Shown here: piece after piece, positions 1-9,519 of the stretch | Layout of the letters: each line of letters begins with the position of its first letter | Position numbering within the stretch: position 1 is the stretch's first letter | Origin: Acidobacteriota bacterium | GTDB taxonomy: Bacteria > Acidobacteriota > Terriglobia > Terriglobales > Acidobacteriaceae | Direction of reading: 5' to 3' | Assembly (NCBI GenBank): GCA_021803035.1 | Contig: JAJZME010000068.1 | Coordinates: 1-64,000 of the forward strand | DNA length: 64,000 nucleotides | Notes under the pieces: generated by a model | Told to the model about the DNA's origin: nothing | Database searches by the model: none | What the model saw: only the letters and a program-made list of their open reading frames with translations | Program-made: the position numbers and the translations under genes

Positions 1-1299
1 ATGAAACAACGCACGCTGCAACTGCTGATTCTCGCCGCCCTTTCGAGCACAGGCGCCATGGCGCAGATTAACTGCATCAGCGGACCCGCGTCGCACAAAC
101 TCGTCTGCGAATTCCCTTATGCGGCGGGCCTGTTGACAAACGAGACCGCGCTGGGCGGCTCCGCGGGCATTGCGACGGCCAACAAGGCCGCCGGCCAAGT
201 GGCGACAGCCTTCAACAGCGCCATTGCAACGCAGGTGAGTCAACTGCCGCTGGCCAGCGCTTCAGCCGGCACGATCGTGGTCTACAAGAACGGGGTTCCC
301 GAGACATTTAATAATCTTGGCCCGATTCTTACCGATCGGGCGCAGACCATCGGGAAGCATCGGCTCTTCATCGGCTTTACCGCCAGCCAGTTCGTGTTTA
401 CCAATATTGATGGAATTTCCCTCAGCAAGTTGCCGTTTTCTTTTGTCTCCACCGCATATGTGCCCGGAACAAACACGGTTTCGACAAATACCTACACCAG
501 CGAAGAAACGGATCTTAGCTTCAAGCTCGACCAGTTTACCGGTGTGGCGACTTACGGCGTGACCAACAGATTCGATATGTCGGTGATTGTCCCGGTGGAG
601 TATGTGTCGATGGGCGCCACGACTTATAACTCAACGTCTTACATTCTTAGCCCAAACGGCAGTCTAATTTTTGGTCCCTACACGAATCCTCAGTCCCACA
701 CGCCGGGAACCGCCAGTGGAATCGGCGACATCACTTTCAACGGCAAAGGGGAGTTGTGGCGCGGCGAGCGGGCCACCGTCTCCGCCGGAATGTACGTGCG
801 CACGCCAACCGGCGACGATCAGAATTATCTGGGCTCCGGCGCCTGGGGATTCAGTCCTTATCTTGTCTATGGTTTTTTGTGGAAAGTCGCGCCGCACGCA
901 AAGATCGGATACGAGTGGAATACTTCCACGGAACTGAATAATCCCAGCGGCAAGCCGGGAGGCAACCTTGCACTGCCCGGCGGCCTGAATTACGACGTGG
1001 GAGCGGATTGGGCGATGCTGCGGCACGTCACGGTCGCAGGCGATCTTCTGGGCAATCAATATATCAACTCGCCGCGGTATGTCACCTCGTCGGTGCCGTT
1101 GCCGGACAATCCCTCTACCGCATCATTGGCCACGATCACGCCCGAGACCTTGACCTACTCCATCAATAACCTCAGCGTGGGCCTGAAGTGGAATCCCTAT
1201 GCGGATCTGGTTCTGTCCGGCAACGTTCTCATTCAGCTCAACAATAACGGCCTTCGCAGCAGACCTACGCCCCTGATTGGAATCTCCTACAAGTTCTGA
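1..1299 (+). CDS. Outer-membrane beta-barrel protein, MetA-pathway/transporter-like
   Basis: The 432-residue product starts with a Sec signal peptide (basic MKQR, hydrophobic core, cut after GAMAQ near residue 21) and ends in YKF, the terminal aromatic residue typical of BAM-inserted barrels. The body has alternating short beta-strand-like stretches rich in Tyr, Gly and Asn, and resembles the phenol MetA-pathway/transporter barrel families. It probably sits in the outer membrane as a channel for small organic compounds; the substrate is unknown. The sugar-acid genes that follow after 149 bp suggest a link to their substrate (inference). The window begins on its ATG, so the promoter and RBS cannot be seen and a longer N-terminus is possible. 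Confidence 0.7.
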   Translation: MKQRTLQLLILAALSSTGAMAQINCISGPASHKLVCEFPYAAGLLTNETALGGSAGIATANKAAGQVATAFNSAIATQVSQLPLASASAGTIVVYKNGVPETFNNLGPILTDRAQTIGKHRLFIGFTASQFVFTNIDGISLSKLPFSFVSTAYVPGTNTVSTNTYTSEETDLSFKLDQFTGVATYGVTNRFDMSVIVPVEYVSMGATTYNSTSYILSPNGSLIFGPYTNPQSHTPGTASGIGDITFNGKGELWRGERATVSAGMYVRTPTGDDQNYLGSGAWGFSPYLVYGFLWKVAPHAKIGYEWNTSTELNNPSGKPGGNLALPGGLNYDVGADWAMLRHVTVAGDLLGNQYINSPRYVTSSVPLPDNPSTASLATITPETLTYSINNLSVGLKWNPYADLVLSGNVLIQLNNNGLRSRPTPLIGISYKF

Positions 1300-1447
1300 C
1301 GAGGGCTTTATCTGTCGCGCCGTCCGCAATGGCGCAACGCAGAATATCGATGCAGGCTTGTTGCGTTCCCGGGCGTTCAACCTGAAGGCTGCCCCAAACA
1401 GCGGCGGTTTTACAGGATGAATTTGCAGACGGTAGAATTTTGAAAGC

Positions 1448-2110
1448 ATGGGGCGAAAAGGCGATTTCGAGCTGTTTGACCGCATCCGGCAATATCTCTA
1501 CACACCCGTGGTGGGAGATATTCTAGATAATCTTGGGTATTTTCACCAGTTTCTTCCACCAGGCATCCGCGCCATCGCGCCGGGAATGCGCATCGTCGGC
1601 CGCGCCATGCCGGTGCAGTTGGCTGACGCGGCCGGCCCGCAAAAGCAGCCGTTCGGACGCCTGACTGAAGCACTCGATCAGATTGAGCCGGGAGAAGTCT
1701 ACCTGGTGACCGGTGGCTCGCAAAACTGCGCCGCCTGGGGGGAGATTCTGACGGCGACGGCCCGCACTCGCGGCGGAGCAGGAGCCGTGATCGATGGCTA
1801 TCATCGCGACACGCCGCGCGTCCTGGAGCAGAATTGGCCTGTATTCAGCAGAGGGAGCTATGCGCAGGACGCCGGAGTCAGGTCCAGCGTTGTCAACTTC
1901 CGGTGCGCGATTGAAATTCAGGGAGTGATGATCCAGCCGGATGAACTGGTCTTCGGAGATGTCGACGGGGTGGTCATCATTCCGCAGGCGGTCGAGCAGC
2001 AAGTGATCGAGCTTGCGATGGAGAAGGCTACTGGCGAGAAGCGGGTCAGGAAAGAAATCGAAGCCGGGGCCAGCAGTTCGGAGGTCTTCCGAAAATATGG
2101 CATCCTCTGA
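1448..2110 (+). CDS. RraA-family protein (4-hydroxy-4-methyl-2-oxoglutarate aldolase-like)
   Basis: The 220-residue product matches the RraA/HMG-aldolase fold: early GDILDNLG, the ligand loop [10 protein letters not shown], then DGYHRD with the Arg-Asp pair that binds metal and oxo-acid in this family, and [11 protein letters not shown] near the C-terminus. Family members cleave 4-hydroxy-4-methyl-2-oxoglutarate or decarboxylate oxaloacetate; others inhibit RNase E. The next genes encode both halves of a UxaA-type sugar-acid dehydratase and an SDR, so an aldolase or lyase role in sugar-acid breakdown is more likely here than RNase regulation (inference). Its end overlaps the next gene by 14 bp, which suggests translational coupling. 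Confidence 0.8.
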   Translation: MGRKGDFELFDRIRQYLYTPVVGDILDNLGYFHQFLPPGIRAIAPGMRIVGRAMPVQLADAAGPQKQPFGRLTEALDQIEPGEVYLVTGGSQNCAAWGEILTATARTRGGAGAVIDGYHRDTPRVLEQNWPVFSRGSYAQDAGVRSSVVNFRCAIEIQGVMIQPDELVFGDVDGVVIIPQAVEQQVIELAMEKATGEKRVRKEIEAGASSSEVFRKYGIL

Positions 2111-2453
2111 ACACCCCGGCCAGGCTTCGCCAAACGCATTTCAGATTCATGGCAACGACAACGTTGCGACGCTCCTCGATCGCGCCGAGCCGGGGCCGGT
2201 TTTTGTACACGGGGCTTGCGGCGAGGACGTGGTCATGGCTCGCGAGATGATTGAAGCCGGACACAAGATTGCTCTTGCTCACATCGGCGCGGGTCAGGAA
2301 GTTGTGAAATACGGGGTCGTTATCGGCGTAGCTTCCTTGACGATCTATCCCGGCGCATGGGTGCACCTGCACAACTGCAAGAGCCGGATGGATGAGCGTT
2401 CAGGCACATTCGATGTGCGGACCGGGCTGCCGGAGGATACCAAGTATGAGTGA
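2097..2453 (+). CDS. UxaA-type sugar-acid dehydratase, small (SAF-domain) subunit
   Basis: This 118-residue protein resembles the N-terminal SAF domain of altronate/galactarate dehydratases, with the pattern HGACGEDV..., [16 protein letters not shown] and a closing HNCKSRM. In this family the small domain works with the large UxaA domain, which binds iron and removes water from the sugar acid. I chose the ATG at 2097, inside the end of the RraA-like gene, because homology starts just after it; the reading frame is open further upstream but that part shows no similarity to the family. Its stop overlaps the next start (ATG at 2446), so both subunits are probably translated together. The exact substrate (altronate, galactarate or another aldonate) cannot be told. 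Confidence 0.8.
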   Translation: MASSEHPGQASPNAFQIHGNDNVATLLDRAEPGPVFVHGACGEDVVMAREMIEAGHKIALAHIGAGQEVVKYGVVIGVASLTIYPGAWVHLHNCKSRMDERSGTFDVRTGLPEDTKYE

Positions 2454-3651
2454 TATTCTCTGCGAGGGGTATCGGCGCGCGGACGGCGCGATCGGGATTC
2501 GCAATCTCATCCTGGTTATTTATACGGTGGAATGCGCCAGTTTTGTCGCGCATGCAATCGGCCGGGATGAAGACGATGTTCATGTGATCGGGTTCCCGGG
2601 CTGCTATGACAATCAGTACGCGGTGCGCATCATGCTTGCATTGGGCCGGCATCCCAACGTGGGCGCCGTGCTTGCGGTCGGGCTGGGATGTGAATATACA
2701 CAACCCGGGCGGATCGCCGAGGTGGTGAGCAGTTCCGGCCGGCCCGCGGACTGGTTCTATATTCAGGAGCAGGGCGGCACTTCAAGCAGTATCGCCCACG
2801 GCAAAGCGCTGATCGCCCGATTGCGGCAGGAGATGGCAGCCCAGGTGGCGCGTGCGCCGATGCAATGGAGCGATCTGGTAGTCGGCGCGGAGTGCGGCGG
2901 TTCCGACGGCACTTCGGGGCTTGCGGGCAATCCGGCCGTTGGCGCATTTTTCGATCTGCTCGTCGATCGCGGAGGCACGGCGATCTTTGAGGAAGCCGTG
3001 GAGATGATCGGCCTTCAGGATATTCTGTGCGCACGCGCCGCCTCGCCCCGCGCCGCTGACGATCTGCGCAGAACCTACGACAAAGTTGAGCGTTATTGCA
3101 AGGAAGTTCGCCAGTACTCTGTTTCTCCCGGTAACTTCGCGGGCGGGCTGACCACAATCGAGGAGAAGAGCATGGGCGCTTTCGCCAAAAGCGGCACGCG
3201 TCCAATTGAAGGCGTGATTCGCGTTTCCGAGCGCCCGCCGCACAAGGGCCTTTGGCTGCTCGATTCGGTTCCCGATCCGTTCTTCATGCAATTTGGCTAT
3301 ACGAACCCGAATGACACGGAAGGCATCATGGACTTGATCTCCGCCGGAGCGCAGATGGTGCTTTTTGTCACTGGCCGCGGCAGCGTGATCGGCAGCCCGA
3401 TTGCACCGCTGGTGAAGATTACGGGAAACACGCACACCTATGAAAAGATGCGCGACGACATGGACTACAACGCTGGACGCCTGCTGAGCGGAGAACTGAG
3501 CCTCTCCGGAGCCGCGGCGGAGATTGCGGAGCTGGTGCGTAATGTTGCGGCCGGCCGCCCATCGAAGCCGGAGGCATTGCAACATCGAGAATATTTTCTG
3601 ATGTACAAGCATCAGGACACGCCGTCTTTGGAGGCCGGCTGCCATGCCTGA
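2446..3651 (+). CDS. UxaA-type sugar-acid dehydratase, large subunit
   Basis: The 401-residue protein has the altronate/galactarate dehydratase large-domain signature: DGAIGIRN near the N-terminus, [18 protein letters not shown] and [20 protein letters not shown], with conserved cysteines at positions expected to hold the iron centre. It should dehydrate an aldonate to a 2-keto-3-deoxy acid in the cytoplasm, together with the small subunit encoded just upstream. The start at 2446 overlaps the small-subunit stop, and the end overlaps the SDR start at 3644, so four genes form one tight operon. The family is clear; the substrate is not. Confidence 0.85.
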   Translation: MSDILCEGYRRADGAIGIRNLILVIYTVECASFVAHAIGRDEDDVHVIGFPGCYDNQYAVRIMLALGRHPNVGAVLAVGLGCEYTQPGRIAEVVSSSGRPADWFYIQEQGGTSSSIAHGKALIARLRQEMAAQVARAPMQWSDLVVGAECGGSDGTSGLAGNPAVGAFFDLLVDRGGTAIFEEAVEMIGLQDILCARAASPRAADDLRRTYDKVERYCKEVRQYSVSPGNFAGGLTTIEEKSMGAFAKSGTRPIEGVIRVSERPPHKGLWLLDSVPDPFFMQFGYTNPNDTEGIMDLISAGAQMVLFVTGRGSVIGSPIAPLVKITGNTHTYEKMRDDMDYNAGRLLSGELSLSGAAAEIAELVRNVAAGRPSKPEALQHREYFLMYKHQDTPSLEAGCHA

Positions 3652-4423
3652 GACCATATCGACATTTCCGGCGGCGTTTTCTCTTAGCGGTGAGATTGCC
3701 ATGGTGACCGGCGGGGGCACAGGACTGGGATATGCAATGAGCAGTGCCTTTCTGGCCGCCGGAGCGAAGGTAGTTATTACGGGCAGGCGCGCCGAAGTGC
3801 TGGATCGCGCCGTTGCCACTTTGGGGCCGGGTGCATTCGCCTACAGCCAGGACCTGACGGCACACGCAGCGATCGATCCCCTGGTGGAGCGGATTGGCAA
3901 CGAGGTGGGACATCCTACGATTCTCGTCAACAACGCAGGAATCCATCTCAAGAAGTCTTTGATTGAAACCACAACAGAGGAATTTCAGCGCGTGCTTTGT
4001 ACGCATGTGGAGGGCGCCTTTGCGCTGACGCGCGCGGTCGTGCCGGGGATGCGCAGGCAAGGACGGGGAAGCATCCTTTTTATTGCCTCGATGACGTCCC
4101 TCATCGGCATGCCGAACGTTGTCGCCTACTCCGCCGCGAAATCCGCTGTCTCGGGCATGGTGCGTTCCCTGGCCGCGGAGTTGGGCCCTGAGGGCATCCG
4201 CGTAAATGCCATCGCGCCCGGCTGGATCGAAACGCCGATGCTGCACAAGGCTCTGGACGGCGATGAGACGCGCATTGCGAAGATTCTCTCGCGCACGCCC
4301 CAGGGCCGCTTTGGCCAGCCCGTTGACATCGGCTGGGCCGCGGTCTATCTGTCTTCCCCCGCGGCGTCTTTCGTGAATGGTGTGATGCTGCCGGTCGACG
4401 GTGGAGCAAGCATCGGATTCTGA
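3644..4423 (+). CDS. SDR-family NAD(P)-dependent oxidoreductase
   Basis: This 259-residue classical short-chain dehydrogenase has the Rossmann motif [10 protein letters not shown], the NNAG motif, a catalytic Ser in the IASMTS segment, and the YSAAKSAV active-site Tyr/Lys. The C-terminal [10 protein letters not shown] is typical of FabG/gluconate-5-dehydrogenase-like enzymes. Being last in an operon for sugar-acid dehydration, it probably oxidises or reduces a keto-sugar acid (inference). The start overlaps the upstream stop by 8 bp. Confidence 0.85.
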   Translation: MPETISTFPAAFSLSGEIAMVTGGGTGLGYAMSSAFLAAGAKVVITGRRAEVLDRAVATLGPGAFAYSQDLTAHAAIDPLVERIGNEVGHPTILVNNAGIHLKKSLIETTTEEFQRVLCTHVEGAFALTRAVVPGMRRQGRGSILFIASMTSLIGMPNVVAYSAAKSAVSGMVRSLAAELGPEGIRVNAIAPGWIETPMLHKALDGDETRIAKILSRTPQGRFGQPVDIGWAAVYLSSPAASFVNGVMLPVDGGASIGF

Positions 4424-4536
4424 ATGGGCATTTGCGCACCATCGTAAATCGGGGATGGATTGCAAGCCAGGCAGTGACTTTTGTCGCAGCGTCTCCTCGC
4501 GGGCCGGGATAGCTTTGTCTACAGGAGATTAATTCT

Positions 4537-5256
4537 ATGGCCACCCCTCAAACGACGGTCCGCGAGATTGCCCTGGAGAGTCCTGCATCCATTCGCGTCT
4601 TTGAAAACTTCGGAATCGACTACTGCTGCGGCGGAAACAAGCCGCTGACTCAGGCATGCGAAGAGCATTCGATCGATCTGGAAGCCGTTTTGACGGCGAT
4701 CGAAAATGCCACACAAGCAGCGCCGCAGCAAGCTTACGAATGGAAGACCGCTTCGCTGGAATCGATCTGTGCGCATATCGTGAATACCCATCATGCATAT
4801 ATACGCGCTGAATTGCCGCGGCTTAACGCGCTGGCGGAAAGAGTTATGGCGCGGCACGGTGACACGCGTCCTGAGCTTGGGCAGATCCAGCGGTTGATCG
4901 AGTCGGTTGGAGATGATCTGTTACAGCACCTGAGCAAGGAAGAAATGATGCTGTTCCCCTATATCGTCAATCTGGAGCGGAGCACCGCCCGTGGTGGCCC
5001 GCAGGCTGCGGGATGCTTCGGGTCCGTGCGCAACCCAATTCGGGTGATGATGACCGAGCACGACGCGGCTGGCTCGGCGATGGCGGAAATTCGCCAACTG
5101 AGCAACGGATTTGACCCGCCCGCGGGAGCTTGCCCCACGTATCGCGGGTTCTACCAGTCGCTATCGGAGTTTGAGAGAGATCTGCACCAGCACGTGCATC
5201 TGGAAAACAATATGCTATTCCCGCGCGCAATCAAACTGGAAGAAAGCCGCGGATAG
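4537..5256 (+). CDS. ric: Iron-sulfur cluster repair di-iron protein Ric (ScdA/YtfE family)
   Basis: The 239-residue protein has the ScdA N-terminal domain, with the hallmark DYCCGG at about residues 28-33, followed by a hemerythrin-like four-helix domain. Candidate di-iron ligands are visible in the HIVNTHHAY, HLSKEEMMLFPYI, TEHDAAG and HQHVHLENNMLFPRAI segments. Members of this family repair Fe-S clusters damaged by nitric oxide or oxidative stress. The ATG follows an AGGAG about 8 nt upstream. It lies beside an ArsR regulator and a large Fe-S/quinone-type complex, which fits a role protecting Fe-S proteins (inference). Confidence 0.92.
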   Translation: MATPQTTVREIALESPASIRVFENFGIDYCCGGNKPLTQACEEHSIDLEAVLTAIENATQAAPQQAYEWKTASLESICAHIVNTHHAYIRAELPRLNALAERVMARHGDTRPELGQIQRLIESVGDDLLQHLSKEEMMLFPYIVNLERSTARGGPQAAGCFGSVRNPIRVMMTEHDAAGSAMAEIRQLSNGFDPPAGACPTYRGFYQSLSEFERDLHQHVHLENNMLFPRAIKLEESRG

Positions 5257-5263
5257 CGTTGTA

Positions 5264-5295
5264 TTTGCGCGCAAAAGACTGAGTTTGCGCGCGAA
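5264..5295. repeat. Paired GC palindromes 20 bp apart after ric
   Basis: A perfect 12-bp palindrome TTTGCGCGCAAA (5264-5275) is followed exactly 20 bp later by the near copy TTTGCGCGCGAA (5284-5295). Two helical turns of spacing suit a protein binding two sites on one DNA face. It could equally be part of the ric transcript end; there is no T-run. Confidence 0.4.
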
Positions 5296-5463
5296 GAGAA
5301 GCCTCGACTAATGCCTGATGTTGAGGCTGACTCAGTTGCGCACGAGCCGAGTGCGGACTGCATGCGACGGCCCGCCAAAGAGAATGCAGGCGTTACCGGC
5401 GGTCTTTTGGATTGAAAGCGCACCAGTGCTCAGCCAGGAACGCGGAGCATTTCAGGGCAGACC

Positions 5464-5506
5464 TTGACATTGGTGCGATTATATGCAAACATTTGCATGT
5501 ACATAT
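5464..5506 (+). promoter_or_regulatory. arsR promoter region with palindromic operator
   Basis: A consensus -35 box TTGACA is at 5464-5469. Downstream, 5483-5498 reads ATGCAAA-CA-TTTGCAT, a perfect 7-bp inverted repeat covering the expected -10 region and ending just before the arsR ATG at 5505. AT-rich palindromes of this kind are typical of ArsR/SmtB-family self-regulation. The -10 box itself is not clear. Confidence 0.55.
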
Positions 5507-5837
5507 GTCAGAACTATCGCACTTTAAGGCCGAGTTCTTCAAGGCGCTGGCTCATCCGTTGCGCATCAAGATTTTAGATGCCTTACGCAAGGGTGAAGTT
5601 AGTGTGAACGAACTGAGCACTCAGCTGAGAGTGGAGCAGACTACTTTATCGCAGCAACTGGCCGTTCTGCGCAAAAGTAATATAGTGACTGGCCGCAAAG
5701 AAGGACAGAACGTGTATTATTCCGCACGAGATCCGGAGATTTTTCGTCTGTTGGACGTTGCTAAACGAATCTTCAACAACCAGTTGATCGATGTCAGGGA
5801 TCTTCTGGCGCAATTGAGTCCTGTGACGAAGAAGTGA
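5505..5837 (+). CDS. ArsR/SmtB-family winged-helix regulator without cysteines
   Basis: The 110-residue protein has the ArsR fold: AEFFKALAHPLRIKILDALR, then the recognition-helix region VEQTTLSQQLAVLRKSNIV and wing RKEGQNVYYSA. I start it at 5505, where the family homology begins; a longer upstream frame adds 31 residues that do not match. It contains no cysteine, so the classical Cys-based metal sensing is absent; another signal or a non-Cys site must be used. It precedes the Ehr operon by 104 bp on the same strand and has a palindrome over its own promoter, so it probably represses itself and possibly that operon (inference). Confidence 0.88.
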   Translation: MSELSHFKAEFFKALAHPLRIKILDALRKGEVSVNELSTQLRVEQTTLSQQLAVLRKSNIVTGRKEGQNVYYSARDPEIFRLLDVAKRIFNNQLIDVRDLLAQLSPVTKK

Positions 5838-5941
5838 AGCCCTCTGTATTTCTCTCCATAAGTCAGGTGCGGAGATCCGCCCTTAACAGGACTGGATGCC
5901 TCCCTTGTATGCAGGCCCATGAATCTTAGAGCTAAATCATC

Positions 5942-7915
5942 ATGATTGCACTCCCATTTGATTTTCTTGCAGGGGGATTGCTTGCCGCTCCCGTGTTCGC
6001 GCTGATGTCGGCGCGATGGAAGCGAGCGCGCCATCTGCCGGCATGGCTGCTTCTCTTTGCGCTGCTCTCAGGGCTTGTTGCGGCGCTTCAGGTGCTGGTG
6101 CATGGCAGCAATATTGCTCTGGATCTAACTTGCTTTGCTCCGCTTCAGTTCGAGCTTGCTCCGGATCGCCTCAGCGCATACTTTCTTTTTCTGATTTGCG
6201 CGGTTGCGTCGCCGGTTGTGCTCTTCTCGGCTTCATATGTGGAGCGGCACTATGGTGAGCGGCGACGGCTTTGGCTCTGGGTGCTTCTGCCCTTGTTCCT
6301 GCTTTCCATGGTCGTAGTTGTTGCCGCCTCTACCATCTTTGCCTTTCTCTTCGGATGGGAACTGATGACGCTGTTTTCCGCGGCTCTCGTCATGATTGAT
6401 GGGTGCGAGGGCGAGCGGCGCAAGAATACATTCATCTATCTGCTTATGATGCACGTGGGCGCGGGCGCCGTTGTGGGTGCGTTCCTTCTTTTTCTGCCGC
6501 ACTCGGCGGGTCTCGACTTCAGCTCATTGCGCACCGGTGCGCCATTGCTGACGCCGGTGGTGCGGACAGCGCTCTTTCTTCTGGCCTTTGTCGGGTTTGG
6601 CACCAAGGCCGGCCTCGTCCCGCTGCATTTGTGGCTTCCGAAGACTCACCCCATTGCGCCAAGCCCGATTTCAGCTTTGATGTCGGGAGTCATGCTGAAG
6701 ACCGCGGTGTACGGCTTCATTCGCTTGACCTTCGACTTTCTGAGATCGGGGCCGGCGTGGTGGGGATATGTGGTGCTGGTGGCCGGCGCGCTCTCCGCCC
6801 TGCTTGGCGTGCTCTATGCCATCTCGGAGCGCGATCTGAAGCGTCTGCTCGCCTATTCCAGCGTTGAAAACATAGGCATCATTTATATGGCCCTTGGCGC
6901 GGCCATGGTCTTCAACTTCAAGCATGCGCCGGAGTGGGCGGCGCTGGCGCTGACGGCCGCGCTTCTGCACTCGCTCAATCATGCGCTCTTCAAGAGCCTG
7001 CTGTTCCTGGGCGCCGGGTCGGTCACCGATGCCACCCACACGCAGAACATGGAGAAGCTTGGCGGCCTGCTCCGGAAGATGCGCGTGACCGGAACAGCCT
7101 TTCTGATTGCCTGTTGCTCCATTGTGGGGCTGCCTCTGTTTAACGGGTTCATCAGCGAATGGCTTACCTTTCGCAGCTTCATTGCCGGCGGGGAGCTGGC
7201 GGGTATGACCGCGGCAATCGTGCTGCCATTGGTGGCCGGCGTGCTTGCGCTGGTGGGAGGGCTGGCCGCCGCCTGCTTTGCTCAGGTTTATGGCGTAACA
7301 TTTCTGGGCCGCCCGCGCAGCTCGGAAGCGCTTCACGCACGCGAGGTTTCCTGGCCGATGCAGAGCGGCATGGCCGTGTTGGCCGCAGCGTGCATCATCA
7401 TCGGCGTTGCGCCTGGAACTGTGCTGGGCCTCATTGCCAATGTCGTGCAGCAAGTTATCCCGGGGGCCGTCACTCCGGCTCCCGTTGGCGCTCTGGTTCA
7501 GACACTTCCCTGGCTGGCCGCTTTTCTCCTGGGCGCGATTGCTGTGTTTCTGCTTTTTCGGCGCCGCTTTCGTACAACTCCCACCTGGGCATGCGGATTA
7601 CCTGGTCTGGATAGCCGGATGCAATACACAGCCACGTCGTTCTCAAAGCCGCTGCGCAAGGTCTTTGCGCGGGTGTACAAGCCCGATCGCGCGGTGGAAA
7701 TTCTGCCGCTCGATCAGCCATTCTTTCCGTCCTCGATCTCCTATCGCTCGGTGCGCACCACCTCATTTGAGCGCACGCTGTATCGGCCCATGCTGAACGG
7801 CGTCGTAACCGCCGGCAAGAGATTGCGGCGAATGCAGACGGGCAATGTTCAGGTGTATCTGTTGTACATGTTTCTTGCGCTGATGGCTGCGCTGATTTAC
7901 ATGAGGTTTGCATGA
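5942..7915 (+). CDS. Ehr/hydrogenase-4-like antiporter subunit (HyfB/NuoL-like)
   Basis: A 657-residue, highly hydrophobic protein of the NuoL/MrpA antiporter family. The ion-channel residues known from complex I are visible: Glu in LFGWELMTLF (TM5-like), Lys in GFGTKAGLVPLHLWLP (TM7-like) and Lys in SGVMLKTAVYGFIR. It should be an inner-membrane subunit that moves protons or sodium ions. It opens a six-gene operon in the order of Ehr and Hyf complexes; its TGA overlaps the next ATG by 4 bp. There is no strong Shine-Dalgarno ahead of the 5942 ATG. Some databases would call it hydrogenase-4 subunit B, but the complex lacks a NiFe site. Confidence 0.88.
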   Translation: MIALPFDFLAGGLLAAPVFALMSARWKRARHLPAWLLLFALLSGLVAALQVLVHGSNIALDLTCFAPLQFELAPDRLSAYFLFLICAVASPVVLFSASYVERHYGERRRLWLWVLLPLFLLSMVVVVAASTIFAFLFGWELMTLFSAALVMIDGCEGERRKNTFIYLLMMHVGAGAVVGAFLLFLPHSAGLDFSSLRTGAPLLTPVVRTALFLLAFVGFGTKAGLVPLHLWLPKTHPIAPSPISALMSGVMLKTAVYGFIRLTFDFLRSGPAWWGYVVLVAGALSALLGVLYAISERDLKRLLAYSSVENIGIIYMALGAAMVFNFKHAPEWAALALTAALLHSLNHALFKSLLFLGAGSVTDATHTQNMEKLGGLLRKMRVTGTAFLIACCSIVGLPLFNGFISEWLTFRSFIAGGELAGMTAAIVLPLVAGVLALVGGLAAACFAQVYGVTFLGRPRSSEALHAREVSWPMQSGMAVLAAACIIIGVAPGTVLGLIANVVQQVIPGAVTPAPVGALVQTLPWLAAFLLGAIAVFLLFRRRFRTTPTWACGLPGLDSRMQYTATSFSKPLRKVFARVYKPDRAVEILPLDQPFFPSSISYRSVRTTSFERTLYRPMLNGVVTAGKRLRRMQTGNVQVYLLYMFLALMAALIYMRFA

Positions 7916-8850
7916 AATTGGCCATCAGCTTGATCCAGGTATTGTTGATCGTAGGCACGGCTCCGTTGCTGCGCGGTGTGGTTGCTCGCATCAAGGCCCG
8001 TATCCAAAATCGTCGTGGCGCGAGTGTGTTCCGGCCCTATGCCGACCTATGGAAGCTGTTTAGAAAAGAAGACCTGGTCCCATCGACGGCCTCGTTGCTT
8101 TTCCGCCTGTGTCCGGTCATTCTATTCGCCGCGACGCTGATGGCCGCGGCGTTCGTGCCGGTACTGCACGTATCCGCTCTGCTTGGCGATCGCGGCGACT
8201 TTATCCTGCTGGTCTACCTGCTGGCATTGGCCCGGTTCTTTCTAGTCCTGGGAGCAATGGACGGAGGCAGTTCGTTCGGCGGAATGGGCGCGAGCCGCGA
8301 AGCGCTGGTCTCCGCGCTTGCTGAGGCGCCGCTGCTGCTTGGCCTCATCGCCATCGCTGTCGTCTCGCACAGCGCCAGCATCGCTTCCATCGTGCGCTGG
8401 GCAATCAGCCGCGCGCCGTTTGTGCTGTCGCCAGCTCACGCCTTTGCCTGCGTTGCGTTGGTGCTGGTCACGATTGCGGAAACGGGGCGCGTCCCCGTCG
8501 ACAATCCGAGCACGCATCTGGAACTCACCATGATCCATGAAGCAATGGTGCTCGAATACTCCGGTCCGAGCCTGGCGCTGATTGAATGGGCGAATGCGAT
8601 CAAGCTGAACCTTATGCTGGCGCTGCTCGTTGCGCTGTTCGTGCCCTGGGGAGTGGCCGCGACCATTTCTCCTGTTGCGTTGGCAATCGCGCTACTGTGC
8701 TATCTGCTGAAGATTGCATTGCTGGCCGTTGCGCTGGCCGCGCTGGAAAGCAGCGTGGCGAAACTTCGCATGTACCTGGTGCCGGAATATCTCGGTACCG
8801 CTTGTGCGCTTTCAGTTCTGGCGGTGGTATTCACCGCATTTACGAGGTGA
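7912..8850 (+). CDS. Ehr/hydrogenase-4-like membrane anchor subunit (HyfC/NuoH-like)
   Basis: The 312-residue membrane protein belongs to the NuoH/HyfC/HycD family, which links the soluble arm of complex I-like enzymes to the membrane pump. Recognisable parts are the N-terminal ARIKARIQNRRGASVFRPY, the acidic loop GSSFGGMGASREALVSALAE and NPSTHLELTMIHEAMVLEYSG, which forms part of the quinone/energy-transfer region in complex I. It begins in an ATGA overlap with the HyfB-like gene and is followed 2 bp later by the HyfE-like gene. Confidence 0.88.
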   Translation: MKLAISLIQVLLIVGTAPLLRGVVARIKARIQNRRGASVFRPYADLWKLFRKEDLVPSTASLLFRLCPVILFAATLMAAAFVPVLHVSALLGDRGDFILLVYLLALARFFLVLGAMDGGSSFGGMGASREALVSALAEAPLLLGLIAIAVVSHSASIASIVRWAISRAPFVLSPAHAFACVALVLVTIAETGRVPVDNPSTHLELTMIHEAMVLEYSGPSLALIEWANAIKLNLMLALLVALFVPWGVAATISPVALAIALLCYLLKIALLAVALAALESSVAKLRMYLVPEYLGTACALSVLAVVFTAFTR

Positions 8851-8852
8851 AG

Positions 8853-9515
8853 ATGGGCCTGGTTGAATTTGCCGCGGCCAAGACTCTGGCGTCATCCGCC
8901 GTATTCCTGTTCATTACCGTGCTGTTGATTGCAGCCGCCCGGCGGACCGCGACCTGCATTGCGCTCTTTACGGCACAATGCCTGGTGATTATGGCGCAGA
9001 TCATCGCTTCGGCCTTTCTGTATCACTCCAGCGGCGTGCTTCTGGTTGCAGCCCTGGTGTTGCTGGTAAAGGTGCTGGCCATCCCTTACGTTCTGCTGCG
9101 CATCTCGCGACGCCTTAAGGTTAGTCAGAACGTCAGCGCCTCCACCACGCCGGCGCAATCGGTCTTTATCGTTGCCGCCCTGATCCTGCTTGCCTTCGCG
9201 GTGGTTCAACCTTATGCCCGCGCTTTTGCTCTTGACTCTGAAATGCTGGCTGCCGCCACGGCCATCATTCTTACCGGCGGCTTTCTCATGGTGAGCCGGA
9301 AGAAGGCTCTAATGCAGGTGATCGGCTTGCTGGTTTTGGAGAACGGCATCTTTCTGGCGGCATTCACCACCACCTTCGGAATGCCACTGGTCGTGGAGAT
9401 GGGCATCTTCTTTGATCTTTTGATCTGGGTGTTGCTAATGGGCGTCTTTATCTTTCGAATTCGCGAAACCTTCGAGCATGTGGATGTTTCAAGGCTGCGC
9501 CAGTTAAGGGGCTGA
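8853..9515 (+). CDS. Ehr/hydrogenase-4-like subunit (HyfE-like)
   Basis: This 220-residue protein has about six predicted transmembrane helices and resembles HyfE, whose C-terminal half is like NuoK/MrpC (GLLVLENGIFLAAF and an acidic residue in the following helix). The family is a small membrane subunit between the antiporter-like subunits. I start it at 8853, just after the HyfC-like stop; the frame is open upstream but inside the previous gene. It ends 4 bp before the HyfF-like gene. Confidence 0.82.
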   Translation: MGLVEFAAAKTLASSAVFLFITVLLIAAARRTATCIALFTAQCLVIMAQIIASAFLYHSSGVLLVAALVLLVKVLAIPYVLLRISRRLKVSQNVSASTTPAQSVFIVAALILLAFAVVQPYARAFALDSEMLAAATAIILTGGFLMVSRKKALMQVIGLLVLENGIFLAAFTTTFGMPLVVEMGIFFDLLIWVLLMGVFIFRIRETFEHVDVSRLRQLRG

Positions 9516-9519
9516 TGGA

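Noticed and set aside
5817-5893. AGTCCTGT/ACAGGACT inverted repeat at the arsR end
   Set aside because: The arms are separated by 61 nt and no stable inner structure is visible; probably chance.
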